A stretch of DNA of 64,000 nucleotides from Candidatus Rokuibacteriota bacterium. Its GTDB lineage: Bacteria; Methylomirabilota; Methylomirabilia; Rokubacteriales; CSP1-6. The notes under the pieces were generated by a model. It did no database searches. It was not told where the DNA came from and was given only the letters and a program-made list of their open reading frames with translations. Below, piece by piece: positions 25,684 to 33,148 of this stretch; the stretch's first letter is position 1; every line of letters starts with the position of its first letter. A program made the translations under genes and the position numbers. The stretch covers positions 42,737-106,736 of the forward strand of contig QHSX01000048.1 in the NCBI GenBank assembly GCA_003221695.1. The letters run 5' to 3'.

Positions 25684-26004
25684 ATGAGCGCGCGCTGCCT
25701 GATGGTCCTGCTGGTCGCCTATCTGACCTTCGACCTCACCGATTCTCTGCTGCCGGGTGTCTACAGCTTCAAGGTCAGGGTCTCGGAGATCGAGGACGCC
25801 GCTCAGGTCCAGCGCAGCAACCCGGACACAGTCGCGCTCGCGGTCCCGACGACACCGCCTGAGCGCCGCGTCGAGCCGCGCGACGATTCGCTCGCCCGCC
25901 AGCGTCCGGCTGTCACAGAGCCGCCCGTGAGGGATGTGGCGCCACGCCGTCCGGCGCCAGCCGAAGCGCGGCAAGCGCCCGCGCAGTCACTCGACGACCA
26001 CTAG
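25684..26004 (+). CDS. hypothetical 106-residue protein, copy A
   Basis: An N-terminal hydrophobic segment (LMVLLVAYLTFDLTDSLLPG, residues 6-25) could be a signal or membrane anchor. It is followed by YSFKVRVSEIEDA and then a proline- and arginine-rich, probably disordered tail ending in SLDDH. The paralogue at 27033 has exactly the same length and shares the pattern FDL-D-LPG-FSF-VR-SEIE and the ending DDH. No family recognised. The arrangement of a conserved N-terminus and drifting tail suggests the first 40 residues matter most. Confidence 0.7.
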   Translation: MSARCLMVLLVAYLTFDLTDSLLPGVYSFKVRVSEIEDAAQVQRSNPDTVALAVPTTPPERRVEPRDDSLARQRPAVTEPPVRDVAPRRPAPAEARQAPAQSLDDH

Positions 26005-26106
26005 CACCGTCATCGTCCTCTGACGTTTGCCGCCTCCCGGCGGCACCTCGCGTTCGTCCAGCTTACGAGGAGAGGGGAGATGACTCTGAACCGCTACGAA
26101 GGCTTG
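25684..26106 (+). repeat. duplicated module, copy A
   Basis: This segment is a diverged direct repeat of 27033-27461. Both hold a 106-codon gene, then a hairpin GCCGCC-TCCC-GGCGGC (26029-26044 here, 27384-27399 in copy B), then a ribosome site and the codons for MT(L/V)NRYEGL. The similarity stops at GGCTTG (26106 and 27461). After that point copy A continues into a deacetylase and copy B into a 31-residue peptide. Confidence 0.85.
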
Positions 26107-27036
26107 AGGAATACCTATTATCTGCTGAAGCCTGCCATCCCGTGGCCGGTCCGCATGGCGCTCCGGCGGTTCCTCGCCAGAGGATTGAGGCGCCGGTTCC
26201 GCGCCTCGTGGCCCATCAATGAAGCGTCGGGGAGGGCGCCGGAGGGGTGGCCCGGATGGCCAGACGGCAAGGAGTTCGCCTTTGTCCTGACGCATGACAT
26301 CGAAGGCAAGCGAGGGCTGGAACGGTGCCGCGGGCTGGCCGAGATGGAGATGGGGCTGGAATTTCGCTCGTCATTCAACTTCGTGCCGGAGGGCGAGTAT
26401 GCGACCCCGGAGCCGCTCCGCGCCTTCCTCCGCGAGCACGGATTCGAAGTCGGCGTCCATGACCTGCACCACGACGGTAAACTGTACCGTTCCCGCCAGA
26501 CCTTCCAGAGCGCCGCTCCCAAGATCAATCAGTATCTGACGTCATGGGGCGCCGTCGGCTTTCGCTCAGGATTCATGCTTCATGATCTTCGGTGGCTTCA
26601 GGATCTCAATATCCGGTACGACGCATCTACCTTCGACACTGATCCCTTCGAGCCGCAACCGGACGGCGTGAACACCATCTTCCCGTTCTGGGTCCCTGGA
26701 GACGACGGCGCAGGTTACGTCGAGCTCCCGTGTACCCTGCCACAGGACTTCACGCTCTTCATCCTGTTACAAGAGACGGCGATCGACGTGTGGAAAAGCA
26801 AGCTCGAGTGGGTCGCCGCACACGGTGGGTTGGCGCTGGTCAACGCCCATCCCGACTACATGAGCTTCGATCGAAGACGGAGCGCATCGGAATACGGCGC
26901 CGACCTCTATCAGGGCTTTCTCGAATACGTTGCCCAGCGTTACCGGAAGACGGGTTGGTTCGCCCTGCCACGCGACGTCGCGAACTACGTCTGCCAGCAC
27001 AGATCGGCCTTCCCCGCGAGCTCTCTGCGGGTATGA
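26080..27036 (+). CDS. NodB-like polysaccharide deacetylase, inserted in a duplicated module
   Basis: 318 residues. FVLTHDIEGKRG near 68-79 is the first deacetylase motif (catalytic and metal Asp), and VGVHDLHHDGKLY near 126-138 gives the paired metal histidines. GFRSGFMLHDLRWLQDL near 160 is the arginine motif. These enzymes remove acetyl groups from surface or exported sugars. Residues 1-9 (MTLNRYEGL) do not belong to the family but match the start of the 31-residue peptide at 27435, so the gene appears to have acquired its ribosome site and first codons from the resident module. Base use is visibly more AT-rich than the neighbours. Its TGA overlaps the next ATG as ATGA. Confidence 0.8.
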   Translation: MTLNRYEGLRNTYYLLKPAIPWPVRMALRRFLARGLRRRFRASWPINEASGRAPEGWPGWPDGKEFAFVLTHDIEGKRGLERCRGLAEMEMGLEFRSSFNFVPEGEYATPEPLRAFLREHGFEVGVHDLHHDGKLYRSRQTFQSAAPKINQYLTSWGAVGFRSGFMLHDLRWLQDLNIRYDASTFDTDPFEPQPDGVNTIFPFWVPGDDGAGYVELPCTLPQDFTLFILLQETAIDVWKSKLEWVAAHGGLALVNAHPDYMSFDRRRSASEYGADLYQGFLEYVAQRYRKTGWFALPRDVANYVCQHRSAFPASSLRV

Positions 27037-27353
27037 GGGCGCGCCGGCTCCTGCTCCTGGTGTTCGCCTACCTGGTCTTCGACCTCGCCGATCCCATCCT
27101 GCCCGGGGCCTTCAGCTTCGAGGTCAGGGACTCGGAGATCGAGGAGGCAGTGCACGTGCGCCGCCGTCCCGAGGACCGACGCGCGGTCACGGCCCAGCCC
27201 GCCCCGGCCGAGCGCCGCGGCGAGCCGCGTGAGGATTCGCCGACCCGCCAGCACCTCGGCGTCAGGGCCGAGCCGACCGGGGACACGTCGCCGCTCCATC
27301 CGGCGCCGCGCTCCGCGCTGCCCGTGACGGCCTCGTCGCCCGACGACCACTAG
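27033..27353 (+). CDS. hypothetical 106-residue protein, copy B
   Basis: Paralogue of the protein at 25684. Residues 5-25 (RLLLLVFAYLVFDLADPILPG) are hydrophobic, then FSFEVRDSEIEEAVHV, then a Pro/Arg/Glu-rich tail ending SSPDDH. Length is identical to copy A. The ATG at 27033 overlaps the deacetylase stop (ATGA). No family recognised. Probably inner-membrane anchored or exported. Confidence 0.7.
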   Translation: MRARRLLLLVFAYLVFDLADPILPGAFSFEVRDSEIEEAVHVRRRPEDRRAVTAQPAPAERRGEPREDSPTRQHLGVRAEPTGDTSPLHPAPRSALPVTASSPDDH

Positions 27354-27461
27354 CTTCGTCATCCCGTCCGTCTCCTGACCGCTGCCGCCTCCCGGCGGCG
27401 CATCGCGTCCGTCCATCTCATAAGGAGACACGAGATGACTGTGAACCGTTACGAAGGCTTG
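27033..27461 (+). repeat. duplicated module, copy B
   Basis: Direct repeat partner of 25684-26106, with the same order: 106-codon gene, GCCGCC-TCCC-GGCGGC hairpin, ribosome site, and codons for MTVNRYEGL. Copy B keeps the original downstream peptide and is therefore probably the undisturbed form. Confidence 0.85.
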
Positions 27462-27530
27462 GCGATCGCCATCGCGCTCCTGGTCGTGGGCCGCGTCCTG
27501 GTCGCGGTGCTCAAGGCGCTGGTGGAGTGA
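27435..27530 (+). CDS. 31-residue hydrophobic peptide
   Basis: MTVNRYEGL is followed by AIAIALLVVGRVLVAVLKAL and VE. This is a single membrane-spanning helix with a charged N-terminal cap. AAGGAG lies 8 bases before the ATG, a strong ribosome site. The first nine codons and the ribosome site recur at 26080, where they now start the deacetylase. The terC start follows 3 bases after the TGA. It could be a small membrane protein that works with the 106-residue protein encoded just upstream. It is too short for standard gene callers. Confidence 0.65.
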   Translation: MTVNRYEGLAIAIALLVVGRVLVAVLKALVE

Positions 27531-27533
27531 CGT

Positions 27534-28229
27534 ATGCTGTTCTTCATGGACCCCGAGTTCTGGGCCCGGCTCTTCGGTATCGTGATCATCGATCTCACGC
27601 TGGCCGGCGACAACGCGCTGGTCATCGCGCTCGCCGTGCGCACGCTGCCCCAACGCCAGCAGTTCTGGGGCCGGGTCTGGGGGACGGCGGGAGCGGTGGG
27701 CCTGCGCGTCGCGTTCATCGCGATCGCGACGCTCCTCCTCCGTATCCCCCTGCTGCAGCTCCTGGGCGGTCTCGTGCTCTTCTGGATCGCGTTCAAGCTC
27801 GTCCGCAAGGAGACCGGGGCCGAGGGCCACGTCCGCCAGGGCAGCTCGTTCCGAGAGGCGGTCTGGATCATCATCGTCGCCGACGCGATCATGAGCCTGG
27901 ACAACGTGCTCGCCGTCGCCGCCGCCGCCCACGGCGATCTCTTTCTCGTCGTCTTCGGCATCGGCCTCTCGCTGCCGATCGTCGTCTGGGGCAGTGGCCT
28001 CCTCGCCGTGCTGATGAACCGCTTCGCCTGGATCATCTGGATCGGTGGCGGCATTCTCGGCTACGTGGCGAGCGAGATGATTCTGAGCGACCGCAGTCTC
28101 GCCCGCGTGATCGAGCACGTCGCGCCCGGCCGCGCGCTCCTGCCGTTCCTGCCCGCCGTCGGCATCGTGGCGCTCGGCTGGTGGTTCTCCGCCAAGAACG
28201 GCAGAAAGGGAGTGCCCGGGCGCGCCTGA
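27534..28229 (+). CDS. TerC-family integral membrane protein
   Basis: 231 residues, about seven hydrophobic helices. The two acidic membrane motifs of the family are present: DLTLAGDNALVIALAVR near 20-36 and VADAIMSLDNVLAVAAAAHGD near 117-137. TerC/YkoY/YjbE members are linked to manganese efflux and metal loading of exported enzymes; YkoY and alx are often manganese-riboswitch controlled, but nothing of that kind is visible here. The ATG at 27534 lies 3 bases after the small peptide gene. Confidence 0.88.
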   Translation: MLFFMDPEFWARLFGIVIIDLTLAGDNALVIALAVRTLPQRQQFWGRVWGTAGAVGLRVAFIAIATLLLRIPLLQLLGGLVLFWIAFKLVRKETGAEGHVRQGSSFREAVWIIIVADAIMSLDNVLAVAAAAHGDLFLVVFGIGLSLPIVVWGSGLLAVLMNRFAWIIWIGGGILGYVASEMILSDRSLARVIEHVAPGRALLPFLPAVGIVALGWWFSAKNGRKGVPGRA

Positions 28230-28234
28230 TTCAG

Positions 28235-28240
28235 TATCCT
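28235..28240 (+). promoter_or_regulatory. -10 box placed for a leaderless transcript of the second UbiD
   Basis: TATCCT ends 7 bases before the GTG at 28248, and the bases between (AAGCGGC) hold no Shine-Dalgarno. The spacing matches that before mutY. Confidence 0.35.
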
Positions 28241-28247
28241 AAGCGGC

Positions 28248-29603
28248 GTGGCGCAGGATCTCCGGAGTTACCTCGACCTCGTCAAGCGCCGAACGCCGGG
28301 CGACTTCGAGATCGTCGTGCGCGAGGTCGATCCCGCCTACGAGATTACCGCGCTCGTCGTGAAGCTCGAGCGCGAGGCCAAGCGCCGGCCCGTGCTCCTG
28401 TTCGAGAAGGTCAAGGGGACGCGCTTCCCCGTGCTCACCAACCTCCACGCAAGCCGTTCGCGGCTCGCCGCGGCGATGGGCGCCCCCCCGGAAGGGACGC
28501 TCCGCGCCTACCTCCACGCGATGGAGAAGCCGATCCCCCCGAAGATCGTCCCGACCGGGCCGGTGAGAGAGGTCGTCCTCACGGGCGACCGTGTGAACCT
28601 CTACGACCTTCCGCAGATCGTCCACCACGAGGGCGACGCGGGCCCGTACGTCACCGCCGCCATCTCCTTCGCAAAGGACCCGACCGCCGCCATCTGGAAC
28701 TGCGCCTACAATCGCCTCCAGATCAAGGGGCGCGACACGACGTCGATCCACCTGACGACGGGGAAGCACCTCTGGGAGTTCCACCGGATCGCCGAGGCGC
28801 GCGGCGAGCCGCTGCCCGTGGCGTTCGTGATCGGCGTCCACCCCGCGATCGCCCTCGGCGCCCTCGCCATCGGCTCGATCGACGAGGACGAGCGGGCGAT
28901 CATGGGCGGGCTCCTGGGCGAGCCGCTCGAGCTCGTCCGCTGCGAGACGTCGGACGTGCTCGTGCCGGCGCACGCCGAGATGGTCCTCGAGGGCGAGATC
29001 CTGCCGGGCACGCGCATCCCCGAGGGCCCGTTCGGCGAGTTCACGGGGTACAGCCTCGGCGAGCGCCCGCGCGAAGTGGTCCGCGTCCGCGCGATCACCC
29101 ACCGCCGGGACGCGATCTTCCAGGACATCACGGTCGCCCACCTCGACCACCTCTTGCTCTCTACGGTCCCGATCGAGGCGAACCTCTACCGGGCCGTCCG
29201 CGCGATGGTGCCGACGGTCACGGCGGTGCGCGTGCCGGGGCCGTTCACGTGCTTCGTCTCGATCGAGGCGCGCGTCCCGGGCCAGGCGAAAAACGCGATC
29301 CTCGCGGTGCTCGGCGCCGACCTCTACATGAAGCGCGTGGTCGTCGTCGACCATGACGTGGACGTGTTCGACGACCGGCAGGTGAACTGGGCGATCGCCA
29401 CGCGCTGCCAGCCCGACCGCGACATCACCGTCGTCACGAACGCCCGCGGCTCGGACCTCGACCCCTCGACGCGCGAGGACGGCTACACGGCGAAGTGGGG
29501 CGTGGACGCGACCGCCAAGCCATCCCTCGCGGCCTACACGCCCCGCCATCGCGTGCCCCCCGACGTCTGGCAGCGGATCAACCCCAAAGACTTCCTCGCC
29601 TAG
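28248..29603 (+). CDS. UbiD-family prenylated-FMN decarboxylase (second)
   Basis: 451 residues, UbiD family, clearly diverged from the copy at 17400. The block EGPFGEFTGYSLGERPREVV near 260-279 carries the active-site glutamates; WNCAYNRLQIKGRDTTSIH near 145-163 lies in the metal/prFMN region. The GTG at 28248 follows a TATCCT box. The acyl-CoA ligase gene begins 6 bases after the stop, so decarboxylation or carboxylation and CoA activation of the same or related acid are probably linked. Confidence 0.9.
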   Translation: MAQDLRSYLDLVKRRTPGDFEIVVREVDPAYEITALVVKLEREAKRRPVLLFEKVKGTRFPVLTNLHASRSRLAAAMGAPPEGTLRAYLHAMEKPIPPKIVPTGPVREVVLTGDRVNLYDLPQIVHHEGDAGPYVTAAISFAKDPTAAIWNCAYNRLQIKGRDTTSIHLTTGKHLWEFHRIAEARGEPLPVAFVIGVHPAIALGALAIGSIDEDERAIMGGLLGEPLELVRCETSDVLVPAHAEMVLEGEILPGTRIPEGPFGEFTGYSLGERPREVVRVRAITHRRDAIFQDITVAHLDHLLLSTVPIEANLYRAVRAMVPTVTAVRVPGPFTCFVSIEARVPGQAKNAILAVLGADLYMKRVVVVDHDVDVFDDRQVNWAIATRCQPDRDITVVTNARGSDLDPSTREDGYTAKWGVDATAKPSLAAYTPRHRVPPDVWQRINPKDFLA

Positions 29604-29609
29604 CGTCCG

Positions 29610-31079
29610 GTGGCCCGGAGCTTCGTCCGCCGTCTCGAGGCCGCCGCCCAGCGCGCCCCCGACAAGGCCGCGCTCCTCTGGGATGAAGGCGCCCTGACAC
29701 ATGGCGAGGTCCAGCGCCGCGCGCGCGCCTTCGCCGAGCGGCTCGCGGAGCGCGGGGTTCGGGCCGGCGACCGGGTCGCCGTCACGATTCCCAACCGCTG
29801 GACGTTCGCCGTCGCGCTCCTCGGCGGCTGGCAGCTCGGCGCGACCGTCGCGCCCCTCGATCCGCTCCTCAAACGCGACGAGCGCGCCGCGATCCTCGCC
29901 GACCTCGCCCCCGCGCTGCTCGTGGAGTCGTCGGACGTCGCGGCGGGCGAGGACGAGGCGAGTGCCGGGACGGGGGGCGGTGCGCTGGGGGTCGAGGGGA
30001 CCCGTTCCCTCCAAGCGATCCCCGACGCACCGGCCCCTGCCCCGGCATTAGTGCTCTACACGTCGGGCAGCACGGGACGGCCGAAGGGCGCGGTGCTCTC
30101 ACACGCGGCGCTGACGTTCGCCAACGAGTCCTGGACCGGGCCGGTCATGCGGCTCACGCCCGGCGACGTCGTCCTCGCGACGCTCCCGCTCTCCCACTCG
30201 TTCGGCCTGAACGGCGCCCTCCTGGCCTCGCTGTCGGCCGGCGCCTCGGCCGTCCTCGTCGAGCGCTTCTCCCCAGAGGGGGTGCTCGAGGCGATCAGCC
30301 GTCACGGCGTGACCGTCTTGCCTGGCGTGGCGACGATGTTCCGGCGGCTCCTCGAGAGCCCCGCCCTCGGGGCGGCCGATCTGTCTCGCGTGAGGCTCGC
30401 CGTCTCGGGCGCCGCTCCGTGTCCCTGGGAGCTGGCCGAGGAGTGGCGCCAACGGACCGGGATCCGGATCGTCCGTGGCTACGGGATGACGGAGCTGTTC
30501 CGGCCGATCTCGTATCTGGCCCGGGACACCACCGAATCCCCGGAGGCGATCGGAAGGGCGGTCCCCGGTGTCGAGGTCAGGACCGTGGACGACGCGGGCC
30601 GCGTGCTGCCCGCCGGCGAGGTCGGCGAGCTGTGGATCAAGAGTCCGGCCGCGATGCAGGGGTACCTGAACGATCCGGAGGAGACGCGCCGGGTCCTCGG
30701 CCTGGACGGCTGGTTCAGGACCGGGGACCTCGCGACGCTCTCCGCGGACGGCCTCGTGCGAATCGTCGGACGCAAGCGCGAGCGGATCCTGCGCGGCGGC
30801 CACTCGGTCTTTCCCCAGGAGGTGGAGGCGGTTCTCCTGACCCACCCGGGGGTCGCCGAGGCCGCGGTGGTCGGCGTGCCACACCCCACGCTCGGCGAGG
30901 AGGTCCACGCCTTCGTCGCGCTCCGACCCGGCGCCGGGACCGCGGCGGACGAGCTCGTCCTCTACTGCCGGGAGCGGCTCGCCGCCTTCAAGTACCCCCG
31001 GCAGATCACGATCGTCCCCGCCCTGCCGCGGAGCGCCACCGGGAAGATCCTCAAGTCGAGCCTCCGCGACCCGCGCTGA
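29610..31079 (+). CDS. AMP-forming acyl-CoA ligase
   Basis: 489 residues of the ANL superfamily, size of long-chain or aryl-CoA ligases. LVLYTSGSTGRPKGAVLSHA near 146-165 is the P-loop, GYGMTELF near 290 the A5 motif, GWFRTGDLATLSADGLVRIVG near 367-387 the hinge region, and SATGKILKSSLRD near 476 the catalytic lysine. It forms an acyl adenylate and then the CoA thioester. A GTG start at 29610 lies 6 bases after the UbiD stop. The substrate is likely an aromatic or branched acid from the same pathway; this is inferred from context only. Confidence 0.87.
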   Translation: MARSFVRRLEAAAQRAPDKAALLWDEGALTHGEVQRRARAFAERLAERGVRAGDRVAVTIPNRWTFAVALLGGWQLGATVAPLDPLLKRDERAAILADLAPALLVESSDVAAGEDEASAGTGGGALGVEGTRSLQAIPDAPAPAPALVLYTSGSTGRPKGAVLSHAALTFANESWTGPVMRLTPGDVVLATLPLSHSFGLNGALLASLSAGASAVLVERFSPEGVLEAISRHGVTVLPGVATMFRRLLESPALGAADLSRVRLAVSGAAPCPWELAEEWRQRTGIRIVRGYGMTELFRPISYLARDTTESPEAIGRAVPGVEVRTVDDAGRVLPAGEVGELWIKSPAAMQGYLNDPEETRRVLGLDGWFRTGDLATLSADGLVRIVGRKRERILRGGHSVFPQEVEAVLLTHPGVAEAAVVGVPHPTLGEEVHAFVALRPGAGTAADELVLYCRERLAAFKYPRQITIVPALPRSATGKILKSSLRDPR

Positions 31080-31093
31080 GGCCCTGACAGGTG

Positions 31094-31145
31094 TCATGAT
31101 TTCCTTGGCGTCATCTTCATGATGGAGTAGCATCGTCTATCATGA
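31094..31145. promoter_or_regulatory. three TCATGA palindromes at 23-bp spacing, probable antitoxin operator
   Basis: TCATGA occurs at 31094-31099, 31117-31122 and 31140-31145, exactly 23 bases apart. The last one covers the antitoxin start codon. The hexamer is its own reverse complement. Such phased palindromes are the usual binding pattern of ribbon-helix-helix antitoxins, which would autorepress the toxin-antitoxin pair here. Confidence 0.6.
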
Positions 31146-31429
31146 ACCGACCCTTACAGGTCTACCTCGACGAGCGGGATCTCGGGCGCCTCACGGCGTG
31201 GGCGCGCGAGCGCGGGTGGACGAAGTCGCAGGCGATCCGGGCGGCCGTTCGTGCCCTCACCCGGTCGCGTGACGAGGATCCCCTCCTGGCCGCGAGCGCG
31301 ATGCTCGACGCCCTCCCGCCCGACTGCAGCGAGCAGTTCGACCGCTACCTCGAGGAGACGTTCGTTGCGGAAAAATCGGTCCGAGCCCGGGGTCGGACGC
31401 GGCGCGCCCGACCGGCTGTTCGTCGATAG
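31142..31429 (+). CDS. ribbon-helix-helix antitoxin (VapB-like)
   Basis: 95 residues. The N-terminus RPLQVYLDERDLGRLTAWAR with WTKSQAIRAAVRALTR is a CopG/RHH DNA-binding domain: one beta strand and two helices. The remaining part holds the toxin-binding tail. It overlaps the downstream PIN toxin by 65 bases. Three phased TCATGA sites upstream and over the ATG suggest autoregulation. RHH antitoxins with PIN toxins are a standard VapBC arrangement. Confidence 0.8.
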   Translation: MNRPLQVYLDERDLGRLTAWARERGWTKSQAIRAAVRALTRSRDEDPLLAASAMLDALPPDCSEQFDRYLEETFVAEKSVRARGRTRRARPAVRR

Positions 31430-31817
31430 CAGCGCCTGGATCGCCCTGCTGAGCGCCCGCGACCGGCGCCACGGGGACGCCGACGCGATGTTCCGCCGTG
31501 CGGCGGCCCGGCGCGCCCGCCTGCTCACCACCAACCTCGTCCTGGCGGAGGTGCACAGACTCCTGCTCCTGTGGGCCGGCGTACGTGCGGCGGCGCGCGC
31601 GCTGGATCGCTTCGAGGCGAGCCCCCTCACCGTCGTCGAGTTCGCCACCGCGGAGCACCACCGGGCGGCGCGGCTCTGGCTCGAGCGGCTCGGCGGCCAG
31701 CCCGTCACCTATACCGACGCCGTCAGCTTCGCCGTGATGGAGGCGACGCGGTGCGCCGCCGCCATGAGCTTCGACCGCCACTTCGCGCGGGCGGGCTTCC
31801 CGCTCTGGCGGGGCTAG
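31365..31817 (+). CDS. PIN-domain ribonuclease toxin (VapC-like)
   Basis: 150 residues. The four acidic residues of a PIN nuclease are in place: LFVDSSAWIALL near 19-30, LVLAEVHRLLL near 56, YTDAVSFAVMEATR near 114 and MSFDRHFARAGF near 133. It would cut RNA when freed from the antitoxin. I place the start at TTG 31365, because GAGGAG lies 7 bases upstream and no ATG or GTG fits; a longer frame further upstream overlaps the antitoxin body without family similarity. The stop codon shares the palindrome CTAG with the convergent M48 gene stop. Confidence 0.85.
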   Translation: MRKNRSEPGVGRGAPDRLFVDSSAWIALLSARDRRHGDADAMFRRAAARRARLLTTNLVLAEVHRLLLLWAGVRAAARALDRFEASPLTVVEFATAEHHRAARLWLERLGGQPVTYTDAVSFAVMEATRCAAAMSFDRHFARAGFPLWRG

Positions 31818-33109
31818 CGCTCGAGCTCGACCAGGTACTCGCGGATCCGCTTGGCGTCCGGTGCGTCGGGCTTGAGCGCCAGGTACTTCCGGAACGCCTC
31901 GCGGGCCCGCTCGGAGTCCTTCTGCTGGTAGTACAGGAACCCGAGCTGGCGGAAGGGGTCGGGGAATGCGGGATCGAGGTCAGCCGAGCGCTCGTAGTGC
32001 TCGAGCGCCTTCCGGGCGAAGTCGTCCTTGTCCGCGGCGGCGCGCGCACGCTGCGATTGCAACCGGTAGAGGTCGCCGTAGTAGAGGTGGAGCGTCGGGT
32101 CCTTCGGGGTGATCGCGGCCACGCGATCGAGCTGCGCCTCGGCCAGCTTGAACCGGCCCGCCCGGATGTCGAGGAGCGCGTTCTCCCGTACAACCGTCCG
32201 CATCCGGAGAGCGAACTCCTCCGAGGTCTTGACCGTGTCGGCGGCGGCGGCCGCGGCGGCGTACCGCGTGTTGACGAGCTCGGTGGTGCTCTCGATCCGA
32301 TCTTGCAGCCGCGGGTGACTCCCGAAGAAGAAGGTCTCGAGGCTCCCCCGGTCTTTGGACTCCGACATGAGAAGCTGGAACACCTTGGGCGCCTCGTTCG
32401 GATCGTAGCCCGCCCGGACGAGCTTCTCCATGCCGCCCTGATCCGCCTCGCGCTCGAGGTCGCGGCCGTAGCCGTTGATCGCGGCGATCGCCGCGAGCTG
32501 GAGCCCGATGCCCAGGATCGCGTTCGCCGTCTGGCTCAGGACCGCGGCGCCGACGTAATCGCCCGACTTCGTGCGCGAGCCCGAGGCGACCGCGACGCCG
32601 ATGGACGCGGCCACGGCGAGCACGGTGAAGAGGATCTGCTTGTTCGTCGCGTCGCGCGTGAACCGGAGCGCGTGGCGGCTCGTGACGTGGGTCATCTCGT
32701 GGCCGAGGATCATCGCGAGCTGGGCCTCGTTGTCGAGCCGGCTCAGCAGGCCGGAGTGCACGTAGATGCGTCCATTCGGCATCGCGAAGGCGTTGAGCGT
32801 CGGATCGCTCATCACGCCGAACCTGAGCCCCGGTCCGCCGGCCGCGCGCACCTCGTCGGGCAGGAGCCGGTCGCCGATCTTGCCGAGGTACTCGTCCAGG
32901 AGCGGGTCGTCGTAGATCTTCGCCTTCTTGGCGAGCGCCTCCTCCTCCTTCTCGGCCTGCGACCACAGGCTGACCTCGTCGGACTCGGGTTTGAAGGGCT
33001 TGCCGCCGGCACCGATCGGGGGAACGTTCCGGGTCGCGCAGGCGGCGGTCAGGAGGGACGCGATCAGGAGCCACGATAGGCACCGCGCGCCCCAGCGGTT
33101 CGGTGGCAT
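31814..33109 (-). CDS. M48 metalloprotease lipoprotein with TPR tail (BepA-like)
   Basis: 431 residues. A lipoprotein signal (LLIASLLTAACATR, lipobox cysteine near residue 24) is followed by the M48 catalytic domain: ILGHEMTHVTSRHALRF near 134-150 with HExxH, and the third zinc ligand in LEREADQGGMEKL near 216-228. After residue 300 come TPR-like helices (AEAQLDRVAAITPKDPTLHLYY and later PDPFRQLGFLYYQQKDSERA, positions about 318-410). BepA-type proteases police outer-membrane protein assembly in the periplasm. It is the last gene of the long minus-strand run. Confidence 0.87.
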   Translation of the reverse strand: MPPNRWGARCLSWLLIASLLTAACATRNVPPIGAGGKPFKPESDEVSLWSQAEKEEEALAKKAKIYDDPLLDEYLGKIGDRLLPDEVRAAGGPGLRFGVMSDPTLNAFAMPNGRIYVHSGLLSRLDNEAQLAMILGHEMTHVTSRHALRFTRDATNKQILFTVLAVAASIGVAVASGSRTKSGDYVGAAVLSQTANAILGIGLQLAAIAAINGYGRDLEREADQGGMEKLVRAGYDPNEAPKVFQLLMSESKDRGSLETFFFGSHPRLQDRIESTTELVNTRYAAAAAAADTVKTSEEFALRMRTVVRENALLDIRAGRFKLAEAQLDRVAAITPKDPTLHLYYGDLYRLQSQRARAAADKDDFARKALEHYERSADLDPAFPDPFRQLGFLYYQQKDSERAREAFRKYLALKPDAPDAKRIREYLVELER

Positions 33110-33148
33110 GCGCCTAGTCTACTCCCGGCCCTCGGACCCGAGCCGCCC

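Noticed and set aside
27384..27399. Intrinsic terminator after the 106-codon gene
   Set aside because: GCCGCC-TCCC-GGCGGC has no T-run and occurs inside the module between two apparently co-transcribed genes.
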